Assembly: GCA_001803165.1 (NCBI GenBank)
Contig: MHAZ01000002.1
Span: 40,252-104,251 of the forward strand
DNA length: 64,000 nucleotides
Direction: 5' to 3'
DNA from: Stygiobacter sp. RIFOXYC2_FULL_38_25
GTDB taxonomy: Bacteria; Bacteroidota; Ignavibacteria; Ignavibacteriales; Melioribacteraceae
Shown here: one piece after another, positions 34,225 through 42,643 of the stretch
How the letters are laid out: every line of letters begins with the position of its first letter
Position numbering within the stretch: position 1 is the first letter of the stretch
Translations under genes and position numbers: made by a program
Notes under the pieces: model-generated
Database searches by the model: none
Told to the model about the DNA's origin: nothing
The model's input: the letters and a program-made list of their open reading frames with translations, nothing else

Positions 34225-36855
34225 ATGAAAAAAATAAAAAACCTTTTTAAGATGTGGTTAATGCCACTATTAATGGTTTTAACAATCGTAAGCTGTGAGG
34301 AAAGAAGCGGTCTCGTTAACCCTCCGGTTATAACTATACCAACTGTGAGTTCAACCAGTCCTCAAAATGCGGTTACTGGTGTAGCCTTCAATTCTAAAAT
34401 CACCGCAACATTTAGTGAAGCGATGAATTCAGAATCCATTACAACAGCAACTTTCACTTTAATGCAGGGAACCTCGTTTGTATCCGGAACAGTTTCTTAT
34501 ACCGGTGAAACGGCTACCTTTGCACCATCAAGCAATCTTGAGCCAAATACAACATATAGTGCCACAATTACAACCGGTGCTAAAGATGCAGAAGGTAGTA
34601 CATTAGCTAAGAACTATGTTTGGAATTTTACAACAGGCGCGGCTGCGACCATCATTCTACCTACAATTATTTCTACATCCCCAACTTCTGGCGAAACTAG
34701 TGTGGTTTTGAATAAACAAATTGCCGCAACTTTTAGCGTTGATATGGATGTTACATCTATTCAAACTACAACATTTACATTAATGCAAGGTACAACGCAA
34801 GTTTTAGGTTTTGTGTCGTACTCTAACAAAACTGCTACTTTCGTACCGTTGAACAATCTTGCGCCGAATACAAATTATACATCCACCATTACAACCGGTG
34901 CTAAGGATCTTGCAGGCAATGCTTTGGCAGCTAACTATGTGTGGAGCTTTACAACAGGCGCACCAACAGCCGTCACTTTACCTACAATTATTTCTACAAC
35001 CCCTACTCCTGGTGAAATTGGTGTGGCGTTGAACAAACAAATTGCTGCAACATTCAGTGTAGTAATGGATGCTTCAACAATTACCACATCAACATTTACG
35101 TTAATGCAAGGTACAACACCAATTTTAGGTTTTGTGTCTTACTCTGGTAAGACTGCCACTTTTGCACCATTAAGCAATCTTGCAGCAAATACAACATATA
35201 CAACCACAATTACAACTGGAGCTAAGGATATTTCTGGCAATGCTCTGGCAGCTAATTATGTGTGGAGTTTCACAACTGCAGCTCTCCCGACTTATACAGT
35301 AACGCTATCTTCAAATCCATTGTTAGGTGGAATTGTAGCTCAGTCCGGAACGGGTACTTACAGCTCGGGTAGCAGTGTAACAGTAACGGCAACACCAAAT
35401 GCCGGCTTTACGTTTACTAGCTGGAAAGAAAACGGAACTGTTATACCAGCAGCAACTGCTAGTTATACATTTACATTAAGTGGAAACAGAATTTTAGAAG
35501 CAAACTTTACTGCTGTAGCTCCAACTCAGTATACTGTTACGCTTTCATCAAATCCATTATTAGGTGGAATTGTAGTTCAGTCCGGAACAGGTACATACAA
35601 CTCCGGCAGCAGTGTAACTGTGGCGGCAACACCAAATGCCGGCTTTACATTTACAAATTGGACGGAAAACGGAACTGTTATACCAGCAGCAACTGCCAGT
35701 TATACATTTACATTAAGTGGAAACAGAATATTAGAAGCAAACTTTACTGCTGTAGCTCCAACCCAGTATACAGTAACGCTATCGGCAAATCCATTGTTAG
35801 GCGGAGCAGTAACTCAATCCGGAACAGGTACATATAACACGGGAAGTAATGTAACAGTAAGGGCAACACCAAATGCCGGCTTTACATTTACAAATTGGAC
35901 GGAAAACGGAATCGCTGTTTCGACAAATGCAAATTATCAGTTTACTATAATTCAAAACAGAACTTTAGTAGCAAACTTTACGGCAGCTGCATCACAATAC
36001 ACAGTTGCAATTTCATCGAATCCATTGGTTGGTGGTACGACAAGCGGAGGCGGTTCATTTAATTCGGGTGCTTTGGTAACAGTAATCGCTACTCCAAATG
36101 CCGGATATTCTTTTACGAGCTGGACTGAAGGAGTAACCATTGTATCATCGAACGCAACTTATACATTCACTATAACAAGTAACAAAATTTTTGTAGCCAA
36201 CTTTACTGCAATTGGACTATCTGGTCCTGCTGGTGTTGATCTTGGGGCAGCAGGCGCTTTTGCAATTCTTGCTGGATCCGGAGTTAGCAATACCGGTTTT
36301 ACTTTCATTTATGGTGATGTTGGGGCATTCCCAACAGCAACAATTAACGGATTCCCTCCGGGAGTTGTTAACGGAACTCTTTATATGGCTGCTGATCCGA
36401 TAGTTGGAACTGCTAAAAACGCTTTGACTGCTGCTTATAACGATGCTCAGGGAAGATCATTAAATGCTATCTCGTTACCGGGACAACTTGGTGGTTTAAC
36501 TCTTGCCCCAGGTCTTTATGTAAACTCTTCAACTAGCGGAATATCTGGAACGGGAGCGAACGCAATTCTAACTCTTGATGCTGGAGGCAACCCAAATGCA
36601 GTATGGATATTTAAGATGGGTTCAACGCTAATAACCGATGCAGGCACAAGCATTGTTCTAGCCGGTGGCGCAAAGTGGGAAAATATTTATTGGTCTGTAG
36701 GCACTTCTGCAACACTTGGCACGGGCTGTATATTCTACGGAAATATTCTTGCTGATCAATCAATCACATTAACAACCGGTGCAACATTACGCGGTAGAGC
36801 ATTAACACGTATTGCTGCCGTAACCTTGGACGCGAATATTGTTGATAAAAGATAA
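34225..36855 (+). CDS. Large lipoprotein: Ig-like and InlB-type repeats plus DUF3494 ice-binding-like domain
   Basis: 876 residues. A lipobox (TIVSC, Cys 24) anchors it. Three Big_5-type Ig repeats (about 34-350; each with a FSxxMD/N-type strand and ending VWNFTTG or VWSFTTG), then four InlB-B-type repeats (about 355-660; TVTLSSNPLLGG, GTGTYxSGSxVTV, TPNAGFTFTxW). The C-terminal 210 residues (LGAAGAFAILAGSGVSNTG ... AVWIFKMGSTL ... VGTSATLGTGCIFYGNILA) match DUF3494, the fold of secreted ice-binding proteins. Role by family: ice adhesion or another surface-adhesin role. Expression from a motif promoter suggests stress control. Confidence 0.85.
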   Translation: MKKIKNLFKMWLMPLLMVLTIVSCEERSGLVNPPVITIPTVSSTSPQNAVTGVAFNSKITATFSEAMNSESITTATFTLMQGTSFVSGTVSYTGETATFAPSSNLEPNTTYSATITTGAKDAEGSTLAKNYVWNFTTGAAATIILPTIISTSPTSGETSVVLNKQIAATFSVDMDVTSIQTTTFTLMQGTTQVLGFVSYSNKTATFVPLNNLAPNTNYTSTITTGAKDLAGNALAANYVWSFTTGAPTAVTLPTIISTTPTPGEIGVALNKQIAATFSVVMDASTITTSTFTLMQGTTPILGFVSYSGKTATFAPLSNLAANTTYTTTITTGAKDISGNALAANYVWSFTTAALPTYTVTLSSNPLLGGIVAQSGTGTYSSGSSVTVTATPNAGFTFTSWKENGTVIPAATASYTFTLSGNRILEANFTAVAPTQYTVTLSSNPLLGGIVVQSGTGTYNSGSSVTVAATPNAGFTFTNWTENGTVIPAATASYTFTLSGNRILEANFTAVAPTQYTVTLSANPLLGGAVTQSGTGTYNTGSNVTVRATPNAGFTFTNWTENGIAVSTNANYQFTIIQNRTLVANFTAAASQYTVAISSNPLVGGTTSGGGSFNSGALVTVIATPNAGYSFTSWTEGVTIVSSNATYTFTITSNKIFVANFTAIGLSGPAGVDLGAAGAFAILAGSGVSNTGFTFIYGDVGAFPTATINGFPPGVVNGTLYMAADPIVGTAKNALTAAYNDAQGRSLNAISLPGQLGGLTLAPGLYVNSSTSGISGTGANAILTLDAGGNPNAVWIFKMGSTLITDAGTSIVLAGGAKWENIYWSVGTSATLGTGCIFYGNILADQSITLTTGATLRGRALTRIAAVTLDANIVDKR

Positions 36856-36875
36856 GTTATAAAAGAACCGAATAG

Positions 36876-36904
36876 AAGGTGAGGAGATTGTAACTCCTCA
36901 CCTT
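36876..36904 (+). terminator. Hairpin after the ice-binding-like gene
   Basis: AAGGTGAGGAG (36876-36886) pairs perfectly with CTCCTCACCTT (36894-36904). No T run follows, so termination efficiency is uncertain. Confidence 0.6.
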
Positions 36905-36998
36905 ACTCAAAACGATTATGTAGTAGGTATGATGTTTTTGAATAGATCAAAAAAAATAAGAGCATTGAGTTTAACAGAATAAAAAAAGGAAACCACAA

Positions 36999-38099
36999 AT
37001 GAAAAAGATTATACTAACCATTGCACTATTGTTAACAATCGGTATCGGCAGCTCAATAGCGCAAATTGTAACTGACTATTGGAGTTTCGGTTTTGGTCTA
37101 ACTTATCCAAGATTCTCCAACGTCAATATTCAACCACTTAATTCTAATTATGGTGGATTTCTATCAATAGAAAAGAATTTTTCTGAAAATGTTGGTTTAA
37201 GATTTAAGACCGTCTTTACTCACCAAGAAGGTGAATGGAAAAATTCCTCTCTTAATATGATAACAGAATCAACAAATTTAGTAACAGGCGATCTAGATTT
37301 GCTTTACTATGTACTTCCATGTGAACCGGTTTCACCTTATTTATTTGCCGGTGCAGGTGTTAGTTTACGAATGCTTTCAAATTGGGCTACACCTGCTTTA
37401 GATGAAAACGAAACAGCTCTTTCTTTTAATGTTGGCGGTGGTGTAGAGTGGGCAATTGGTTCAGATTGGAAAATTATGACAGAATATGGCTTTCATAAAA
37501 TGTTCAATTCGGAACTAGATGGAGCTGTTGTTTCTACTGAAGTTAATGGAAGAGATGCTTACATGACACTAAATCTCGGTCTTCAATTTGTATTTGGTAA
37601 AGGCGCTCCATCTAAGCTATGCGAACCATGCCAGGGAATAACCCAAGTAATAACTCCGGAAAAGGTGGACTATGACAAAATTGAAGAACTGATCATTGAA
37701 CACATTCCTAAAATTATCACACGAGATGTCGTTGTTGATAAGTATATAGTAGCAGTTAATGATAGAATAGTATTAGTCGGTGTGAATTTTGCATTTGATA
37801 AATCCGAGCTGCTGCCGGAATCATACCCGGTTCTTGATAAAGCTATAACACTATTAAACAACAATCCTAAAGTAAATGTTGAGGTTGAAGGCTATTGCGA
37901 CTATATAGGCAGTAATGCTTACAATAAAGAGCTCTCTGTAAATAGAGCAATTACTGTTAAGAGCTATCTCGTTTCTAAAGGTATTGCAGATTCTAGACTT
38001 TCTACAGTTGGCTATGGTGAACAAAACCCGGTAGCAGACAATGAAACAGAAGATGGCAGAGCAATGAACCGTAGAATAGTTTTTAGAATTATTAAATAG
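36999..38099 (+). CDS. OmpA-family outer-membrane protein 2
   Basis: 366 residues: signal peptide (to SIAQ), N-terminal barrel of about 185 residues (YWSFGFGLTYPRFS ... YMTLNLGLQFVFG), a Cys pair CEPC in the linker, and a C-terminal OmpA domain (VEVEGYCDYIGSNAYNKELS ... NRRIVFRI). It lacks the TSP3 spacer of the protein at 13847. Anchors the outer membrane to peptidoglycan. No motif copy lies directly upstream. Confidence 0.88.
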   Translation: MKKIILTIALLLTIGIGSSIAQIVTDYWSFGFGLTYPRFSNVNIQPLNSNYGGFLSIEKNFSENVGLRFKTVFTHQEGEWKNSSLNMITESTNLVTGDLDLLYYVLPCEPVSPYLFAGAGVSLRMLSNWATPALDENETALSFNVGGGVEWAIGSDWKIMTEYGFHKMFNSELDGAVVSTEVNGRDAYMTLNLGLQFVFGKGAPSKLCEPCQGITQVITPEKVDYDKIEELIIEHIPKIITRDVVVDKYIVAVNDRIVLVGVNFAFDKSELLPESYPVLDKAITLLNNNPKVNVEVEGYCDYIGSNAYNKELSVNRAITVKSYLVSKGIADSRLSTVGYGEQNPVADNETEDGRAMNRRIVFRIIK

Positions 38100-38113
38100 C
38101 AGTTTCCAAAACC

Positions 38114-38149
38114 TGAATATCCCCGTCATCAAAATGACGGGGATATTCA
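38114..38149 (+). terminator. Strong hairpin after OmpA 2
   Basis: TGAATATCCCCGTCAT (38114-38129) pairs over 16 bp with ATGACGGGGATATTCA (38134-38149) around a CAAA loop. It lacks a long T tail but clearly separates OmpA 2 from motif copy 13. Confidence 0.75.
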
Positions 38150-38164
38150 ACTTCTCACCTAAAG

Positions 38165-38224
38165 GAAGTAGTCCCTTTTTCATCCCTATGCCCGATTGTA
38201 CTCGCACAGAATTAGTTGCATCTT
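38165..38224 (+). promoter_or_regulatory. 36-bp motif plus -10 box, copy 13 (OMP copy 2 and regulator)
   Basis: GAAGTAGTCCC, TTTTTCATCC, CTATGCC, CGATTGTA at 38165-38200, with CATCTT at 38219-38224. It drives the outer-membrane protein and, 12 bp behind it, a NarL-type regulator, so the regulator could control its own synthesis. Confidence 0.85.
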
Positions 38225-38269
38225 ATTTACACAAAGAAGTAAAGAATGCTTAGGTAAAGGAGATTTCAC

Positions 38270-38764
38270 TTGAAACATGTTCTCTTAATAATGATTACGC
38301 TTTTTATGATAATGTTTATCGGCAAATCCGTTGCACAAAACCATTCGTTTGGAATGGGAGTTATACTTGGCGAACCAACTGGACTAACAGCAAAATTGTG
38401 GACCTCAAATTCGACAGCTTGGGATTTCGGTTTTGGTTTATCTATTGGCGGAGACAGAATTGCTGCATCCGATGTTTACTATAATGGTGATAGCAGAATT
38501 CATTTTCACTTTGATTATTTATTACATGTTTTTGATGCGGTAGGTTCAACTGAAGACTATCCAATTTATTATGGAATGGGCGCCCGTTTCAATACCGGCG
38601 GAGGATACTACAATTCATTAGCTGTTCGTTTTGTAGTTGGTCTTGCCTGGATTCCGCGCGACACTCCAATTGATATGTTTATTGAATTTGTTCCATCTCT
38701 CCAATTAACAGCTCAACCGGCTTTTGCAATGGATTCGGCAGTAGGGCTAAGATATTATTTCTAA
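38270..38764 (+). CDS. Small outer-membrane beta-barrel-like protein, copy 2
   Basis: 164 residues from a TTG start with AAGGAG upstream; signal peptide to SVAQ. Paralog of the protein at 8402, sharing GEPTGLTAKLWTS, WDFGFGLSIGGDRI, HFHFDYLLH and the aromatic C-terminus (LRYYF). Barrel-like, function unknown. Here the gene precedes its regulator, whereas at 7.5-8.9 kb it follows one. Confidence 0.8.
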   Translation: MKHVLLIMITLFMIMFIGKSVAQNHSFGMGVILGEPTGLTAKLWTSNSTAWDFGFGLSIGGDRIAASDVYYNGDSRIHFHFDYLLHVFDAVGSTEDYPIYYGMGARFNTGGGYYNSLAVRFVVGLAWIPRDTPIDMFIEFVPSLQLTAQPAFAMDSAVGLRYYF

Positions 38765-38776
38765 TTATGAGTATTT

Positions 38777-39484
38777 ATGAATAAGACGAACACACTACAA
38801 AAAATAAAGTTGTTGCTGATCGAAGATAACCGGTTACTTAAAAATGGCATTCTGAAGATATTAAAACCTCATAAAGACATAGTAATAATTGCCGGTTCTG
38901 AAAATGGTGCAAGTAGCCTTCTAAAAATAAAACAGTTGAAACCAACCGTAATTCTATTGGATCTTGGCTTAAGCAGCCAGAATAGCTTAGAAGTTGTGGA
39001 AATGGTTAAGAAAGAATTTCCTCTTTCAAGAATTATTGTAATGGATCTCGCACCACTTCAAACAGATATTCTCCAATTTGTAAAAGCCGGCGCAAACGGA
39101 TTTATTTTAAAAGATGCTTCTCTAGATGACTTTTTAGCAACGATAAGAAATGTTGCAGAAGGCTCAACAGTATTGCCACAGACACTAGTTAATTCTCTCT
39201 TCTCTCAAATTGTTGAGCATTCTGTTGGAAAGAGTAAATCTAAACTGAAAGAAATTGTTTGCATGACAAAACGTGAACAAGAAGTAATCGGTCTGCTTAG
39301 CACAGGAATGACTAACAAAGAAATAGGACACAAAATACAAGTGTCAACTTTTACAGTAAAAAGCCATATCCACAACATAATGGAAAAACTTGCACTTCAT
39401 ACAAGATTAGAAATTGCAAACTATACATATACCGGTGAAGGACTGAATCAGATTACTAAAAGTATTTCATTGGTAAATAATTAA
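38777..39484 (+). CDS. NarL/FixJ-type response regulator, copy 2
   Basis: 235 residues: receiver (IEDN, Asp62 in LLDLGLSSQNS, Lys in FILKDAS) and LuxR-type helix-turn-helix (MTKREQEVIGLLSTGMTNKEIGHKIQVSTFTVKSHIHNIMEKL). Strong similarity over the whole length to copy 1 at 7539, including the uncommon linker (LVNSLFSQIVEHSV / LMGSLFSQIVEHAI). Starts 12 bp after OMP copy 2 and so lies behind motif copy 13. No cognate kinase is adjacent; the PAS kinase at 9093 is a candidate. Confidence 0.9.
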   Translation: MNKTNTLQKIKLLLIEDNRLLKNGILKILKPHKDIVIIAGSENGASSLLKIKQLKPTVILLDLGLSSQNSLEVVEMVKKEFPLSRIIVMDLAPLQTDILQFVKAGANGFILKDASLDDFLATIRNVAEGSTVLPQTLVNSLFSQIVEHSVGKSKSKLKEIVCMTKREQEVIGLLSTGMTNKEIGHKIQVSTFTVKSHIHNIMEKLALHTRLEIANYTYTGEGLNQITKSISLVNN

Positions 39485-39547
39485 TTAAAGAATCGCTGTT
39501 TGTTCTTACGGAAGCTAGAATAAACAACATATCAAAAGGAAAACGTC

Positions 39548-40120
39548 ATGCGTTACTTATTAGTGTTAATCGTTGTACTGTGCTTAGCAAGCACTGCAAA
39601 TGCGCAAGTAAGTTTCGGTATCAGCTTTAATCTAAATAGCCAGCCTGCTTGGGGTCCAACCGGAAATGATTATGCAGAATTTTATTATCTGCCTGATATT
39701 GAAGTTTACTACAATGTTCCACAACACCGTTTTTATTATAATGATAGAGGGCGTTGGAGATATTCGGTAAACTTACCTTACCGCTATCGAAAATTTGATT
39801 TATATAACTCTTACAAAGTAGTAGTTAACGAGCGAAACCCGTGGCGCAATCATAACGACTACAGAGAAAAATATGCTAATTATAGAGATCGTCACGATCA
39901 GCAATCAATTAGAGATAGCCGAGACTCAAAGTACTTTGCCAATAAAAATCATCCGGAACATAAGAATTGGATAAAGCAGCAAAGAAATGGTGATAACAAT
40001 AAGGGAACGAGGGGAAACGGCAGCAATTGGAGTAAAGGTGATCATGATAATGGAAATAATAAAGGTAGAACTAATGAGAATAAAAATGGATCGGGCAACA
40101 GAGGTAAAGACAAAAAATAG
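39548..40120 (+). CDS. Secreted Tyr/Arg/Asn-rich hypothetical protein
   Basis: 190 residues with signal peptide to ANAQ. Residues 30-90 are rich in Tyr and Arg (FYYLPDIEVYYNVPQHRFYYNDRGRWRYSVNLPYRYR), and the last 80 residues are low-complexity (N, G, K, D). The type occurs in Bacteroidota as short exported proteins of unknown role, reminiscent of the DUF6600 protein at 17477. Confidence 0.7.
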   Translation: MRYLLVLIVVLCLASTANAQVSFGISFNLNSQPAWGPTGNDYAEFYYLPDIEVYYNVPQHRFYYNDRGRWRYSVNLPYRYRKFDLYNSYKVVVNERNPWRNHNDYREKYANYRDRHDQQSIRDSRDSKYFANKNHPEHKNWIKQQRNGDNNKGTRGNGSNWSKGDHDNGNNKGRTNENKNGSGNRGKDKK

Positions 40121-40145
40121 AATTATTGCTGGCTAAATTATATAG

Positions 40146-40188
40146 ACCGGTTTTAATGAAATATGGGGCGGCTACATTAAAAACCGGT
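40146..40188 (+). terminator. Hairpin terminator
   Basis: ACCGGTTTTAATG (40146-40158) pairs with CATTAAAAACCGGT (40175-40188) with one bulge, followed by TTTTTAAAAAG. Confidence 0.65.
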
Positions 40189-40292
40189 TTTTAAAAAGTT
40201 GTTTTTATTGTAGTAGCTGAACATACGATAGAACAAATGTTTACCTCTTAAATCAAAAATCGTACGAAGGTTTCTAATAATCTCACCCAATG

Positions 40293-40352
40293 GATGTAGT
40301 CCATTTTTCATCCCTTTGCCCGATTGAAACCTTATCAAAAACTGTTGATACT
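40293..40352 (+). promoter_or_regulatory. 36-bp motif plus -10 box, copy 14 (radical SAM gene)
   Basis: GATGTAGTCC, ATTTTTCATCC, CTTTGCC, CGATTGAA at 40293-40328, with GATACT at 40347-40352. Last copy in the window; none is found from here to 64000. Confidence 0.8.
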
Positions 40353-40392
40353 GAATACGTAATAAAAGCTAATTATTGATAAGGACTTATCA

Positions 40393-41874
40393 ATGAATAT
40401 ATTAATGGTCTATCCGATGTATCCAGATACATTCTGGAGCTTTAAACATGCTCTAAAGTTTGTCTCCAAGAAAGCAAGTTTTCCCCCTTTGGGATTATTG
40501 ACTGTTGCATCAATGTTGCCCGAAGAATGGAACAAAAAATTAATTGACATGAATGCAAGTCAATTGAAAGACGGTGATATTCTTTGGGCGGATTATGTCT
40601 TTATTAGCGCGATGTCCATTCAAAGTGAATCAGCAAAACAAGTAATTGAAAGGTGCAAAACACTAAACACAAAAATTGTTGCCGGCGGTCCTTTGTTTAC
40701 CAGCAGTTCGGATGATTACCAACAAGTTGATCATCTTGTGCTTAATGAAGCCGAAAAAACATTGCCATTGTTTTTGGATGATTTAGCTGAAGGAAACCCA
40801 CAACATAAATACACTTCGGAAGATTGGGCGGATATTACTACAACTCCGTTGCCTCTTTGGAATCTCGTTCCAATGAATAACTATTCTTCGATGAACATTC
40901 AGTATTCCCGTGGATGTCCTTTCGATTGTGATTTTTGTGATATAACGGTTTTGTATGGCAGAAAGCCGCGGACAAAAACAAAAGAACAAGTATTAGCAGA
41001 ATTGGATTTACTATTTCTTTCGGGCTGGCGGGGACCTGTGTTTTTTGTTGATGACAATTTCATCGGCAATAAATCAAAATTGAAAAATGAAATTCTTCCA
41101 GCCATTATTGAGTGGAATGAGAAAAGAAATAATCCGTTTTATTTCAACACGGAAGTATCTATCAATCTCGCTGATGATGAAAACCTTATGCAGCTTATGG
41201 TAATTGCTGGATTTGAAGCGGTGTTTGTTGGTATTGAAACTCCTAATGAAGAAAGTTTAGCCGAGTGTAATAAAACTCAGAATAGGAATCGCGATTTGAT
41301 AGCAAGTATTAAAAAAATACAAGATTTTGGCTTAGAAGTTCAGGGCGGGTTTATTGTTGGTTTCGATAATGATCCGCCATCAATTTTCGAAAAACTTTCC
41401 AGCTTCATTCAAGAAAGTGGAATTGTTACGGCTATGGTTGGTTTGCTAAATGCGCCAAAGGGTACGAAGCTTCAGAAAAGGCTTCTTAGTGAAGGAAGAA
41501 TGTTGAAGGATTTTACCGGCAATAACACAGATTTTTCAGTCAACTTTATTCCTAACATGGACAGAGCGGAACTACTTAAAGGCTACCAAAAAATTCTGAA
41601 TACTATTTATTCACCCAAATATTATTATGAACGTGTAACAAGTTTTTTGCGGGATTATAAACCGAAGAAGAAAAAAGTGTTTCATCTTAATTCAAATTAC
41701 GTACTTGCACTATTTCGCTCTATGTTCAAATTGGGAATAGTAGGTGAAGAAAGATTTTATTACTGGAAGCTTTTCTTTTGGACGTTATTGCGTAAACCAC
41801 AACTGTTTTCTTTAGCTATACTCTTTACCATTTATGGATATCATTTCAGAAAAATCTCCAACGGCTTCTGTTAA
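40393..41874 (+). CDS. B12-binding-domain radical SAM protein with DUF4070-like tail
   Basis: 493 residues. N-terminal cobalamin-binding-type Rossmann domain (about 1-145; GLLTVASMLPEEW, IVAGGPLF), then a radical SAM core with the cluster Cys175-x3-Cys179-x2-Cys182 (RGCPFDCDFC), and a C-terminal region typical of the DUF4070 group, which includes the hopanoid methylase HpnP. Such enzymes methylate or rearrange unactivated carbons, often of lipids. Substrate unknown; no hopanoid genes are visible. Its motif promoter places it in the stress regulon. Confidence 0.85.
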   Translation: MNILMVYPMYPDTFWSFKHALKFVSKKASFPPLGLLTVASMLPEEWNKKLIDMNASQLKDGDILWADYVFISAMSIQSESAKQVIERCKTLNTKIVAGGPLFTSSSDDYQQVDHLVLNEAEKTLPLFLDDLAEGNPQHKYTSEDWADITTTPLPLWNLVPMNNYSSMNIQYSRGCPFDCDFCDITVLYGRKPRTKTKEQVLAELDLLFLSGWRGPVFFVDDNFIGNKSKLKNEILPAIIEWNEKRNNPFYFNTEVSINLADDENLMQLMVIAGFEAVFVGIETPNEESLAECNKTQNRNRDLIASIKKIQDFGLEVQGGFIVGFDNDPPSIFEKLSSFIQESGIVTAMVGLLNAPKGTKLQKRLLSEGRMLKDFTGNNTDFSVNFIPNMDRAELLKGYQKILNTIYSPKYYYERVTSFLRDYKPKKKKVFHLNSNYVLALFRSMFKLGIVGEERFYYWKLFFWTLLRKPQLFSLAILFTIYGYHFRKISNGFC

Positions 41875-41948
41875 TGTGGCAATGCAATTTTTTTATCTGC
41901 CTGAAGCGGATTGTTTCGATAACGGAAGTGAGTTAATTAACTATTAGA

Positions 41949-42080
41949 ATGGAAAGCCAAATGGAATTTTCAACGTATGCGCTGGTAATCTTTGGTGTGC
42001 TTTCGGCTGTAAATGTTGTTTGCACAATAGTTTTGTACCCGGGACTGAAAGAGATATTTAAAGAAATTAAAAAAGATTAG
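41949..42080 (+). CDS. Very small membrane protein
   Basis: 43 residues (one helix YALVIFGVLSAVNVVCTIVLYPG with a lysine-rich tail). Unrecognised. Position between the radical SAM and Dps genes and codon use support a gene; there is no strong ribosome site. Confidence 0.5.
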   Translation: MESQMEFSTYALVIFGVLSAVNVVCTIVLYPGLKEIFKEIKKD

Positions 42081-42141
42081 CAGAAACTTTAATGCAAGAA
42101 TAACCAAACGAATTTATTAACTAAATAAAAGTGAGAATAAA

Positions 42142-42615
42142 ATGAAACCGAATATTGAGATTTCAGAAGAAAAATTAAAAAACATCGCAACTCATCTAAA
42201 TACCTTGTTAGCGGATGAATTTATTCTTTATACGAAGACTCGTAATGCACATTGGAATATACAAGGGAAAAATTTCATGGAAATGCACAAACTATTTGAA
42301 AGCCAGTATGATGCATTAGATATTATTATTGATGACACAGCCGAGAGAGTACGTTCATTAGGTCATTTTGCATTGGGCTCGCTTAAAAGCTTCCTACAGG
42401 TTACCAGATTGAGCGAACAAAATGCTGATTTTACCGGTCAAGAAACCATTCTTCAAACATTGCTCATTGATCATGAGTCTCTTATATCCTCTTTACGCAA
42501 AGATATCACTACAATTAACGAAGCGAGCAAAGATTACGGCACCGTGGATTTTATGACCGGTATAATGGAACAACATGAAAAAATGGCTTGGATGCTAAGA
42601 AGCTATTTACAATAA
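42142..42615 (+). CDS. dps: Dps family DNA-protection ferritin
   Basis: 157 residues with the Dps ferroxidase residues at canonical spacing: His37 (NAHWNIQG), His49, Asp64 and Glu68 (DDTAERVRSLG). Family role: 12-subunit cage that oxidises and stores iron with hydrogen peroxide and protects DNA in starvation. No 36-bp motif lies in front, so it is either read from copy 14 or has its own promoter. Confidence 0.92.
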   Translation: MKPNIEISEEKLKNIATHLNTLLADEFILYTKTRNAHWNIQGKNFMEMHKLFESQYDALDIIIDDTAERVRSLGHFALGSLKSFLQVTRLSEQNADFTGQETILQTLLIDHESLISSLRKDITTINEASKDYGTVDFMTGIMEQHEKMAWMLRSYLQ

Positions 42616-42643
42616 AATATTGAATCGATTTTGGAACATAACA

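Noticed and set aside
35290..36200. Near-identical tandem DNA repeats resembling a CRISPR-like or satellite array.
   Set aside because: They are in frame and encode the InlB-type and Ig-type repeats of the large lipoprotein; repeat lengths are about 240 bp.
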